Notes under the pieces: generated by a model | The model's database searches: none | What the model saw: the letters and a program-made list of their open reading frames with translations, nothing else | Told to the model about the DNA's origin: nothing | NCBI GenBank assembly: GCA_938084675.1 | Contig: CALKGM010000001.1 | Coordinates: forward strand, 51,508-115,507 | DNA: 64,000 nucleotides | Reading direction: 5' to 3' | Source: Candidatus Poseidoniaceae archaeon | GTDB lineage: Archaea > Thermoplasmatota > Poseidoniia > Poseidoniales > Poseidoniaceae | Part shown: piece after piece, positions 1-7,713 of the stretch | How the letters are laid out: each line of letters begins with the position of its first letter | Numbering within the stretch: the stretch's first letter is position 1 | Position numbers and translations under genes: made by a program

Positions 1-548
1 TCGGTCAGTTGCCAGGATAGAAGGTTGTCTTTTCCGCTACCATCTGCAAACGTAAAATTATCTCCATTGTCTACTGCGATTGCCCAATCGTTGGACACTT
101 GAGGAGCAACGATATCTCCGAACGGAGGATTGACAAGAAGGAAGGACAGGGAAAGGAAGGTAAACGTGTAGAGAAAGGCAGCTCTAAACCAAGTTCCTTT
201 CGTGTAATGCTCGTGAAATCGCTCGGGCATGACGGTCCTGTGGATTTGTGGAATGAGAATTATCATGACCAAAGGCAACATGTAGAGGATGTCAGTTTTA
301 TCCATGGTGGTGGACGGCATGAGAACATAACGCATCAAGGCAGTCACAGTAAAAGCGAATAAAATCACCAGCCACATCGATGAGGTATCCGCCTTTTCTT
401 TGTTCACATATTTCACCGGGTCAAAGGGCTCAATACCTAAATCCGAACCAGAACGCCGTTTCTTTTTCTCATCAGCGGCCCCTCGTCCATCTCTGGACCT
501 ACGGTCGGATGCTTGAGCCGCGGCCATGGCTGTTTGGAGGTCCACCAT
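1..548 (-). CDS. Membrane protein of unknown function, 5' part only (runs off the window)
   Basis: The minus strand is open from an ATG at 548 to the window edge; the ORF track misses it because no stop is present. The protein starts MVDLQTAMAAAQASD; a second in-frame ATG at 527 is an equally possible start. A charged, disordered N-terminus (RRSRDGRGAADEKKKRR) is followed by three hydrophobic segments, near SMWLVILFAFTVTALM, ILYMLPLVMIILI and FLYTFTFLSLSFLLV. After these comes a polar region (VSNDWAIAVDNGDNFTF) that probably faces outside. A TATA-like stretch on the minus strand (TAAATTTTT, about 600-610) lies some 50 bases upstream. I do not recognise the family. The gene diverges from tRNA-Met, and its C-terminus is missing, so no function can be proposed. 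Confidence 0.72.
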   Translation of the reverse strand, partial: MVDLQTAMAAAQASDRRSRDGRGAADEKKKRRSGSDLGIEPFDPVKYVNKEKADTSSMWLVILFAFTVTALMRYVLMPSTTMDKTDILYMLPLVMIILIPQIHRTVMPERFHEHYTKGTWFRAAFLYTFTFLSLSFLLVNPPFGDIVAPQVSNDWAIAVDNGDNFTFADGSGKDNLLSWQLT

Positions 549-678
549 ACCCCGTCGGGAGACGAGGGGGTGTTAGAACACTACGGTAAGGCGGCATCAA
601 AAATTTACCTCTTTTCAGGGCGATTGGGAAGATTGGCTTCCGATTTCTTCAAAGAGGGAAGGGCTCAGCGCAGGTTAA

Positions 679-808
679 GCCGGGGTGGCGTAGTTGGTAG
701 CGCGTCGGACTCATAGGGCAGCCATCAAGGCGATCGTATGACGTGCAAGCCCCTTGTGGTGTCTGAGACATCCGAAGGTCGCGGGTTCGAGCCCCGCTCC
801 CGGCACCA
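679..808 (+). tRNA. Elongator tRNA-Met (CAT) with an intron
   Basis: The cloverleaf is complete: acceptor GCCGGGG pairs with TCCCGGC, the T arm is GCGGG-TTCGAGC-CCCGC, the anticodon stem is TCGGA/TCCGA, and CCA (806-808) is encoded. The anticodon loop CTCATA...A is interrupted after position 37 by a 54-base intron (about 716-769). This is the canonical archaeal site for removal by the splicing endonuclease, and elongator tRNA-Met introns at this site are known in euryarchaea. The G1-C72 pair and the intron argue for the elongator rather than the initiator. The exact intron ends depend on the bulge-helix-bulge fold, which I did not compute. Confidence 0.93.
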
Positions 809-880
809 CTGATGCATTCACTGCGTACGACATGACCTAACATTCAAGAGCGTTTCACGGGCAGTCGAGAGACCTAATCA

Positions 881-888
881 TTAAATTA
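881..888 (+). promoter_or_regulatory. TATA-like box for the TetR-ABC operon
   Basis: TTAAATTA lies about 28-35 bases before the ATG at 916. With the usual archaeal spacing, transcription would start close to the ATG, giving a leaderless or nearly leaderless mRNA. No Shine-Dalgarno sequence precedes the ATG, which fits. Confidence 0.5.
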
Positions 889-913
889 GACCAGCCGGTC
901 GGACCGACTGGTC
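889..913. promoter_or_regulatory. 25-bp palindrome, probable TetR operator
   Basis: The arms GACCAGCCGGTC and GACCGACTGGTC flank a central G and match at 11 of 12 positions. The site sits between the TATA-like box and the ATG of the TetR gene, where a bound dimer would block the transcription start. Size, symmetry and position fit a TetR-family autoregulatory operator. The binding itself is inferred. Confidence 0.7.
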
Positions 914-915
914 CA

Positions 916-1542
916 ATGCCTCTCACACGCTATGAGTCCATTGATGAAACCCTCAAGGCGAGGATTCTTGATGTATCCAAACAAGAGTTTGCCACGCATG
1001 GCTATGAAGGGGCTTCATACAACAAAATCATTCAAAAAATCGGTATCTCAAAAGGTTCAATGTACTATTACTTTGAAAACAAAGAAGATCTGTTCGTCAC
1101 GTGTTTTCTAGATGCGTTTGCACGTGCAACTGGAAGTTTTGATTTTGCAAAGGCTTCATTCCCCTTGACGGAGGACAAACCCACATATTGGAATTCAATC
1201 AAAGCGATGTCATCAAGGCAGTGGAATGATGTGTTTCAGCACCCGGTCTTAATGCCCCTCATGCGCCACTTGGTTTCACTGGGAACGGATCACCCCATTT
1301 TCAATAAGTTGAACGCAGAATGTGAGGGCTTGAGAGAGTATGGTGACATAATGGCCCTTCTTGAACATGGAGTGCATATTGGGGCAATACGTGATGATGT
1401 CCCCCTCCATGTGCTCATTCGCATGAACACCGAATATGAGGTATGGCTGTTGAAAGAAATGCAGGAAGGCCGCTTGAATGAACAACAAGTGGTTGACAAA
1501 TTCTTTGAGATGTTTAAACAACTCTTTGAAGCAAGAAGGTGA
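916..1542 (+). CDS. TetR-family transcriptional regulator
   Basis: The 208-residue length is typical of the family. Residues about 13-60 form the TetR N-terminal helix-turn-helix, with the characteristic stretch GISKGSMYYYFENKEDLF that ends the recognition helix. The rest is a helical ligand and dimerisation domain without close similarity that I can name. The ATG overlaps the end of a near-perfect palindrome, so the protein probably represses its own operon. It is followed after 5 bases by an ABC ATPase and then a permease; this regulator-transporter arrangement suggests that a transported or membrane-active compound is the inducer. The ligand cannot be read from the sequence. Confidence 0.93.
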   Translation: MPLTRYESIDETLKARILDVSKQEFATHGYEGASYNKIIQKIGISKGSMYYYFENKEDLFVTCFLDAFARATGSFDFAKASFPLTEDKPTYWNSIKAMSSRQWNDVFQHPVLMPLMRHLVSLGTDHPIFNKLNAECEGLREYGDIMALLEHGVHIGAIRDDVPLHVLIRMNTEYEVWLLKEMQEGRLNEQQVVDKFFEMFKQLFEARR

Positions 1543-1547
1543 AATAA

Positions 1548-2261
1548 ATGAAAAAATTATTGCAAATGGAAAACCTAGAACGACATTACGAAACGCCTGC
1601 AGGCGTTGTCAAAGCGCTTGATGGCGTGACGTTTGAAATCCATGAGGGTGAGCGTGTCATTCTCCTTGGCCCGTCCGGCTCAGGAAAAACCACGCTCCTC
1701 AATTGTCTTTCAGCTCTTGACAGCCCAACCGGGGGCGAGTACACGTTCATGTCAAATCAAACGGATGCACTGGATGCAGTTCCCCGTAACAGTTCGGAGA
1801 AAATGACATCTTTCCGAAGAGATAATATTGGCTATGTGTTCCAATTTTTTAATCTCCTGCAAGACCTTACGGTTCTAGAGAACATCCTCCTCATACAGGA
1901 ACTGGCTGGCAAGAAAGACCCTGCAAGAGCAAAAGAGTTGTTGAAACTCGTCGGCCTTCAATCTGAAATTAACCGTTTCCCGGGTGAAATTAGCGGTGGA
2001 CAACAGCAGCGAGTAGCCATTGCACGAAGCATTGCAAAGCGTCCAACTCTTCTGCTGGGTGACGAACTCACTGGTAACCTTGACACAGAGACTTCAAACA
2101 AAGTCATGGAAGCCTTGGTGAGTGCCTGCAAGCAAGAAAACATCACTTCTGTGTTCGTCACTCACGACGAAGGTTTGGTCAAGTATGCGACAAGAGTGAT
2201 TCGAATAGACAGTGGGAAAATTGTTTCCGATGAGCATACGAACAACGATTCTTCTGAGTGA
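1548..2261 (+). CDS. ABC transporter ATP-binding protein, MacB/LolD type
   Basis: At 237 residues this is a complete nucleotide-binding subunit. Walker A is GPSGSGKTT (about residues 42-50), the Q-loop region is YVFQFFNLL, the signature is [14 protein letters not shown], Walker B is LLLGDE, and the H-loop is VTHDE. The usual DEPTGNLD after Walker B reads DELTGNLD here, a Pro-to-Leu change that should leave catalysis intact. The [14 protein letters not shown] segment is typical of the family that pairs with FtsX-type permeases (mechanotransmission, type VII ABC). It lies 5 bases after the TetR gene and 9 bases before the permease, so it belongs to the same operon. The role is probably lipid, lipoprotein or toxic-compound handling at the membrane. 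Confidence 0.94.
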   Translation: MKKLLQMENLERHYETPAGVVKALDGVTFEIHEGERVILLGPSGSGKTTLLNCLSALDSPTGGEYTFMSNQTDALDAVPRNSSEKMTSFRRDNIGYVFQFFNLLQDLTVLENILLIQELAGKKDPARAKELLKLVGLQSEINRFPGEISGGQQQRVAIARSIAKRPTLLLGDELTGNLDTETSNKVMEALVSACKQENITSVFVTHDEGLVKYATRVIRIDSGKIVSDEHTNNDSSE

Positions 2262-2270
2262 GGTTTTACA

Positions 2271-4718
2271 ATGTCTGCCCTTCTCAACAAACGCTTAGCC
2301 CGAAGTTTGTGGCGAACCAAACTCCGACTTTCCGCTGTCATCCTCATGGTGTTCGTCGGCGTTTTTGCCGGCATCACCTTTGGCGGCTATGCATACAACC
2401 TCGGAGGCATGTACGATACCATGCAAGCCGATGATGAACGTGGTGCAAATCTTGCGGACCTTTGGATTGACAACCGTAGTGCTGCATGGACTCCCGAACA
2501 GGTCAATACCTTCTGCGATGCTTTGGGAGCCGCTTGGGATTCGTCAACGGTTTCTCAATCCCTTGATTCATGTGAAGGGCGTAGCGTGACCCAAGGTGCG
2601 ATGTTCCACACCAACACTACCGGTGAACACATCATCAATTCACTATGGCACGGCATTCCTGACGGCGCCAATGCAGACCGCGTATGGATGCCTGAAGGTC
2701 ACTCTGAAGGCCGAACGGCAGTTGCTGCCGATGAGATTGTCATCGATGCTCACGTCACTGCAGCGCTTGAACTCAGCCTTGGAGACACGGTAAGTATTGG
2801 AGCAGGAAATGCTACCGCAGATTTCACTCTTGTTGGAATGGGATACCATCCTCTGCACGTACTCATGGCCCCTGAGGGCACACTGTTTCCTCCTGAATCT
2901 GGAGAATACGTGGTAGGCTATCTCTCACATGCTGGAATGGCCCGCTTAACCGGCGAAGTCATCGGAACCAGCAACATCATCATGTTGGATGTTGAAGGGA
3001 CACCATCCTTTGACCTACCCGACACCAGTGAGTATGAAGGAGAGGACATTGACGCTGTGAAGGGGTTGGTGGATACCGCCCTTACTGAATCGGAACTCGA
3101 TGCCAGAGTGCGAGACCGCGGACAGAATGAACCCGTTGAGGTCATGCGACAGGACCTCAAAGGAACTGAGCGGACAACCGTCCCGTTTACCGTTATGATC
3201 GCATCAATTGCAGCAATTACGATTGTTTTGAGTCTACAGCGCTTGGTCCAAAGCCAGGCGAAGGAGATCGCAGTACTGCGAACACTTGGAGTCAAGCGCT
3301 CATCGCTTATGACCGGCTATCTCATTGCTCCGTTGGTGATTGGTGGCATTGGCTGTTTACTCGGAGTGTTAGCAGGGCCGAGTGGCATGAATGGAATGTT
3401 GGATTTCTACCAGGATTTAGTAGGCGTTCCAATTGTTGAACGCTCAGTACCACCATCAATTATCGGCACAGTCGTGAGTTCAACTATGATTGTTGTGTTC
3501 TTTTCAGGGGCATTTCCTGCCTGGAAGGCAAGCCGCCTTGACCCTTTGGCTGTTCTTAGCGGTCAAAACGAAATGCGAGTTGGCTCAAATCTCCTTCGCA
3601 AATTGACATCATGGATGCCAACGACGCTCGGGCTCTCGATTCGTTCGAGCATGCGTAAGCCGATTCGTCTGGCGATGACTTTTGTCGCAGTAGGAATCTC
3701 ATTGATGCTTTTCGGTTCGATTCAAATGATGTCCGCAGGACTCCAAGATACGATGGTTGGAAGTCTAGAAGACGACCAAACATGGGATGCACAAGTCTAC
3801 ATTATGCCGGAGGCGGAAGGTCCTGTTGTTGATTGGGCAGACAGCAATGGTGCATCGTATGAGATGATTATTGAAATGCCACTTGGTTCAGTGGCGGATG
3901 GCGATGGAGTTGACAGAGTGTTCACTCTTGTAGGCCTCGACTCATATGATGAAGGCATGCGTTCAGTTTCTGTCCTAGAAGGAGGCACGCCAACCGCAAA
4001 CGCTGCCGTCCCCAAAGTCATGATGGACGAAGGCAGCATGAACTTCCTTGACTGGCAGGTCGGTGACCAGCACACAGTGAACATCAATGGGGCGGAACAT
4101 GAAGTAGAAATTGTTGGCACCTCGGCCGCAGAATTGGCCCGTACGATGTATTTTGTTCGTGACGACCTGAGCGGTATTCTTGGCGTTAATACCACTTCGA
4201 TTTACCTTGATTTGCCTTCGGGAGTTGAGGTCAACTCTGCTCTAGGCGAGGTGTCGGTAGGAATTGTCGAGCGGCAAACACTCCTCAACGGAATCAACAG
4301 TTTAATCGACCAACAGACTCAAATCTTCCAGACAATGATGTATCTTGGACTTCTTTTCACGGTCGTAGTCATGTTCAATACCATGATCATGAACGTAGCC
4401 GAGCGAGACTTTGAACTCGCAACGCTTCGTGTCCTCGGTGCGTCAACCCGCAGCCTTGGGACGATGCTTCTGTTCGAAAGCCTCTTGATTGGTGTTATCG
4501 GTGGCATCGTTGGCGTCTTGTTTGCCTATGGCGGGGCTGTTGGGCTTGCTGCCTCGTTCTCTTCGTGGCAGTTCTTCGTTCCTGTGACGATTGTCCCGAG
4601 TGTTGCATGGCAACTTATGTCTGGAATCATTCTCATCGCTGTAGCAATGACGCCATTCGGTGTTTGGCGATTGAGAAAAATGAATCTCGTTGAGAAAATC
4701 AAAGACCTATCTCAGTGA
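2271..4718 (+). CDS. ABC transporter permease with two FtsX domains
   Basis: This 815-residue protein contains two half-permeases in tandem. The first has an N-terminal anchor (SAVILMVFVGVFAGITF), an ectodomain to about residue 300, and an FtsX domain with the cytoplasmic-loop motif KEIAVLRTLGVKRSSL. The second begins with a new anchor (LAMTFVAVGISLMLFGSI), a shorter ectodomain, and a second FtsX domain with ERDFELATLRVLGASTRSL. This fused layout is common for MacB-like permeases that work with one ATPase type. It forms an operon with the TetR gene and the ATPase. No adaptor or outer-membrane partner is present, as expected for an archaeon. The substrate is unknown. Confidence 0.92.
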   Translation: MSALLNKRLARSLWRTKLRLSAVILMVFVGVFAGITFGGYAYNLGGMYDTMQADDERGANLADLWIDNRSAAWTPEQVNTFCDALGAAWDSSTVSQSLDSCEGRSVTQGAMFHTNTTGEHIINSLWHGIPDGANADRVWMPEGHSEGRTAVAADEIVIDAHVTAALELSLGDTVSIGAGNATADFTLVGMGYHPLHVLMAPEGTLFPPESGEYVVGYLSHAGMARLTGEVIGTSNIIMLDVEGTPSFDLPDTSEYEGEDIDAVKGLVDTALTESELDARVRDRGQNEPVEVMRQDLKGTERTTVPFTVMIASIAAITIVLSLQRLVQSQAKEIAVLRTLGVKRSSLMTGYLIAPLVIGGIGCLLGVLAGPSGMNGMLDFYQDLVGVPIVERSVPPSIIGTVVSSTMIVVFFSGAFPAWKASRLDPLAVLSGQNEMRVGSNLLRKLTSWMPTTLGLSIRSSMRKPIRLAMTFVAVGISLMLFGSIQMMSAGLQDTMVGSLEDDQTWDAQVYIMPEAEGPVVDWADSNGASYEMIIEMPLGSVADGDGVDRVFTLVGLDSYDEGMRSVSVLEGGTPTANAAVPKVMMDEGSMNFLDWQVGDQHTVNINGAEHEVEIVGTSAAELARTMYFVRDDLSGILGVNTTSIYLDLPSGVEVNSALGEVSVGIVERQTLLNGINSLIDQQTQIFQTMMYLGLLFTVVVMFNTMIMNVAERDFELATLRVLGASTRSLGTMLLFESLLIGVIGGIVGVLFAYGGAVGLAASFSSWQFFVPVTIVPSVAWQLMSGIILIAVAMTPFGVWRLRKMNLVEKIKDLSQ

Positions 4719-4756
4719 AGCGAACCTTTCATGTGGCGTCTTGACCTCCAACGGCT

Positions 4757-6112
4757 ATGGAAGGCCTCCCGAAACCCGGTGAACGCATCATTGCTACCGT
4801 CAAGACGCTAAACGGCGAAGCCACTCACGGGGGTTTGGTCTTACCTTCACCTGCACCCCGCCACATTTCAATCAAACTTGACAACGGTTACAATGTCAAC
4901 TATCCTCAAGAAAACATCATCTCTTGGGAGTATGCGCCATCGGCCCAAACAGCACCATCACCAACCCTCAATGCCCCAGCGGCTTCATCCGACCTGCCCA
5001 AAGTACGACTTATTCACACAGGTGGAACCATTGCATCGAAAGTTGATTATGCCACAGGTGCCGTTGATGCTCGGTTTGAACCAGAGGAACTTCTTGATGC
5101 CATTCCCGAACTCGCATCAATTGCACAACTTGACGCCCTCAAAATTGGGAACATGTTCAGCGATGACATACGTCCACAACACTGGAACTTGATGTCAGAG
5201 GCTTGCGCAGCAGCCTTTGCTGACGGCTGCCGTGGTGTTGTCATCTCTCATGGAACCGATACCATGCACATTACTGCCTCTGCCGTAGGGTTTGCCTTTG
5301 CTGGAAAAGGAGAAACGCCTCCCGGACCCATAGCGATGGTTGGCTCCCAGCGGTCAAGCGACCGTGGGTCATCCGACGCAACTGAAAATCTGCTTGCTGC
5401 CGTACATTGGGCAGCCTATGGCCCTGAGCCTACTGGCGAAGCTGGCGATGCATGCGTCGTTGTCATGCACGATTCTCAAAGCGACGGTACAATGGCTGTT
5501 CATTCTGGGTTTGCCGTTAGAAAGATGCACTCATCGAGACGCGATGCTTTTCAAGCAATCAACGGCAAGCCGCTAGCCCATGTCTCCATCACCTCTGAGG
5601 GCATTGAAACAAAACTGAATCCAGACTACCTCAAGATGCAAGAAAACAATCCAAGAAGACCCAAGACTCAACGCCCTACTAAGTTCGAGCAGGGTCAGCG
5701 CATTGCACAGTTCATGGCGGGACCGTGGCTTCACGCAGAGCATATTGAAGCCGTCATAGCCACAGGCGTACAAGGTGTCGTCATCCATGGAACCGGACTC
5801 GGACACCTCCCCATTGAGGACCCACAGAAAGACGCCCCTGAAAACATACAGTTGTGGCGAGTATTGACGCGCTGTATGAATCGGGAACTTCCAGTGGTTG
5901 TCGTGAATCAATGTATTCACGGCCCAGTCGACATGAATGTCTATTCGAAAGGACGGAAACAAATCGACATGGGAATACTCGGGCATGGCATCAGTTCTAC
6001 TCCTGAGGCGATTACTGTCAAAACCCACTGGTGCTTGTCTCAAGGACTTGATCTCAAACAGACCCTGGCGAAAAATCTCTGTGGAGAACACCGCGATAAC
6101 CTGTTTGAATGA
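4757..6112 (+). CDS. gatD: Glu-tRNA(Gln) amidotransferase subunit D
   Basis: GatD releases ammonia from glutamine or asparagine for GatE, which converts Glu-tRNA(Gln) to Gln-tRNA(Gln) in archaea. At 451 residues it has the normal length. The N-terminal 70 residues hold the small beta domain ending in KLDNGYNVNY. The L-asparaginase-like domain follows, with the catalytic threonine in HTGGTIASK, the second motif SHGTDTMHITA, and the GSQRSSDRGSSDATENL segment that carries further active-site residues. The partner gatE is not in this window, so the pair is split in this genome. Start at the ATG at 4757; no clear ribosome binding site. Confidence 0.95.
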   Translation: MEGLPKPGERIIATVKTLNGEATHGGLVLPSPAPRHISIKLDNGYNVNYPQENIISWEYAPSAQTAPSPTLNAPAASSDLPKVRLIHTGGTIASKVDYATGAVDARFEPEELLDAIPELASIAQLDALKIGNMFSDDIRPQHWNLMSEACAAAFADGCRGVVISHGTDTMHITASAVGFAFAGKGETPPGPIAMVGSQRSSDRGSSDATENLLAAVHWAAYGPEPTGEAGDACVVVMHDSQSDGTMAVHSGFAVRKMHSSRRDAFQAINGKPLAHVSITSEGIETKLNPDYLKMQENNPRRPKTQRPTKFEQGQRIAQFMAGPWLHAEHIEAVIATGVQGVVIHGTGLGHLPIEDPQKDAPENIQLWRVLTRCMNRELPVVVVNQCIHGPVDMNVYSKGRKQIDMGILGHGISSTPEAITVKTHWCLSQGLDLKQTLAKNLCGEHRDNLFE

Positions 6113-6133
6113 GCGCACCAATCAAAAACCGAC

Positions 6134-6140
6134 AAGGAGT
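6134..6140 (+). promoter_or_regulatory. Shine-Dalgarno site that sets the carboxyltransferase start
   Basis: AAGGAGT lies 9 bases before the ATG at 6150. It supports that ATG over the longer ORF-track start at 5937, which would overlap gatD by 176 bases. Confidence 0.65.
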
Positions 6141-6149
6141 GGAAGGTTC

Positions 6150-7712
6150 ATGCAGGGGGATTCGGCACATCGGCTTGAAGACCTCAAGGCAAAGCAAGAA
6201 GCTGCCCGTCTTGGTGGCGGATTGAAGCGACAAGAAGCAATACGCTCATCGGGAAGGGGGACGGCAAGAGACCGTCTTGGAATGCTCCTCGATGAAGGTT
6301 CATTTCTTGAAATAGATGCTTTTGTCACGCACCGTACTGATGACCACAATATGTTCCTTCACAAAACCCTCGGCGATGGAGTTGTTGCGGGACAAGGCAC
6401 CATCGACGGACGTAGGATCTACTGTTTTGCACAAGATTTCAGTGTCCATGGCGGTAGCATGGGCGAGATGCACGCCCTCAAAATTGCAAAAATCGTGGAG
6501 ATGGCAGAACGTGCAAAGGCTCCTCTTATCGCCATGTGGGATGGAGGGGGGCAACGCGCCCAAGATGGTGTCAATGCACTTGCTGGAACCGGCGAATTGT
6601 TGGACCGCTTGGTTCAATGCAGTGGAAGAATCCCTACGATTAGCATCGTACTGGGACCGGTAGTGGGTGCCTCAGCCCTCGCGGCATCGCTTTCTGACTT
6701 CACAATCCTCGGTGAAGAAAACGGCCAATTGTTCCTTTCATCCCCTCTAGAAACGCCCGAAGTGATCAACGGTGAAGTTGATGCGGCAGGATTGGGTGGT
6801 GCAAACCTCCATGCGTCCCGTTCTGGAATTGCATCCTTGATTGCTGACGATGAAGAAGACGCATGTGATTTAGCATGCATGCTCCTATCCTATCTCCCCG
6901 ACCATAACATGGCGGACCCTCCTTTTGTACCAACAGCGGACCCAATCGAACGCTCGAATGAGGTTTTGCAGGATGTTGTCCCCGACAATCCAAACAAACC
7001 CTATGACATGGTCACCGTAGTGGAAGAAGTCGTGGATGATGGTATGTTCATGGAACTCTTTTCCGCATATGCAGATAACATCATCATTGGATTTGCGCGC
7101 CTCAATGGAATGCCAATTGGAGTTGTTGGAAATCAGCCAAAGGTGCTTGCTGGGTGTCTTGATATTGACGCCTCGATCAAGGCGGCTCGATTTATTCGCA
7201 TGTGTGACGCATTCAATATTCCCCTCGTCACCTTTGAAGACGTACCGGGATTCCTTCCAGGCGTGGTTCAAGAATGGGGTGGAATCATCCGGCATGGTGC
7301 CAAATTGCTGTTTGCCTACGCAGAGGCAACCGTACCAAAATTGACTCTCGTTACACGCAAGGCTTACGGAGGCGCTTACCTGGCAATGTCCTGCAAGCAT
7401 TTACAGAGCGATTACAACGTTGCATGGCCAACTGCTGAACTGGCAGTCATGGGGGCAGAAGGCGCAGTGAACATCATTCACCGGAGAGAAATTCAAGCTG
7501 TTGAGGATGATGAAAAAGAAAACGTACGGCTTCGACTTGTTGATGAGTACAAGGCAAAGTTTGGCGACCCCTATGTCGCTGCTCGCAATGGATGGCTTGA
7601 TGACGTCATAGAGCCAGCGGAAAGCAGATTACGACTCATACGGGCCTTGAACATCCTAAAGAGCAAGCGGGAATGGTCACCGCCAAAGAAGCATGGAAAC
7701 ATTCCTTTGTGA
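6150..7712 (+). CDS. Acyl-CoA carboxylase carboxyltransferase (beta) subunit, PccB/AccB type
   Basis: This 520-residue protein transfers the carboxyl group from biotin to an acyl-CoA, most often propionyl-CoA or acetyl-CoA. Both carboxyltransferase halves are present. The N-terminal half has GGSMGEMHALKIAKIVEMA, and the C-terminal half has DVPGFLPGVVQEWGGIIRHG and RKAYGGAYLAM. In Streptomyces PccB/AccB, the residue after AYGGAY (Asp or Ile) influences the choice between propionyl- and acetyl-CoA; here it is Leu. The biotin carboxylase and biotin carrier subunits are not in the window. The start is placed at 6150, 37 bases after gatD, on the basis of the ribosome binding site and family alignment. 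It ends one base before the convergent gene. Confidence 0.92.
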   Translation: MQGDSAHRLEDLKAKQEAARLGGGLKRQEAIRSSGRGTARDRLGMLLDEGSFLEIDAFVTHRTDDHNMFLHKTLGDGVVAGQGTIDGRRIYCFAQDFSVHGGSMGEMHALKIAKIVEMAERAKAPLIAMWDGGGQRAQDGVNALAGTGELLDRLVQCSGRIPTISIVLGPVVGASALAASLSDFTILGEENGQLFLSSPLETPEVINGEVDAAGLGGANLHASRSGIASLIADDEEDACDLACMLLSYLPDHNMADPPFVPTADPIERSNEVLQDVVPDNPNKPYDMVTVVEEVVDDGMFMELFSAYADNIIIGFARLNGMPIGVVGNQPKVLAGCLDIDASIKAARFIRMCDAFNIPLVTFEDVPGFLPGVVQEWGGIIRHGAKLLFAYAEATVPKLTLVTRKAYGGAYLAMSCKHLQSDYNVAWPTAELAVMGAEGAVNIIHRREIQAVEDDEKENVRLRLVDEYKAKFGDPYVAARNGWLDDVIEPAESRLRLIRALNILKSKREWSPPKKHGNIPL

Positions 7713-7713
7713 T

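Noticed and set aside
649-843. 64-residue minus-strand ORF over tRNA-Met
   Set aside because: It is the complement of the tRNA; its only apparent motif (GAGSGARTRDLRM) is the well-known false translation of a tRNA T arm.
5573-6121. 182-residue ORF antisense to gatD
   Set aside because: It lies wholly within gatD, which has full family support.
5937-6149. Long N-terminal extension of the carboxyltransferase in the ORF track
   Set aside because: It overlaps gatD by 176 bases and does not align with the family; the ATG at 6150 has a good ribosome binding site.
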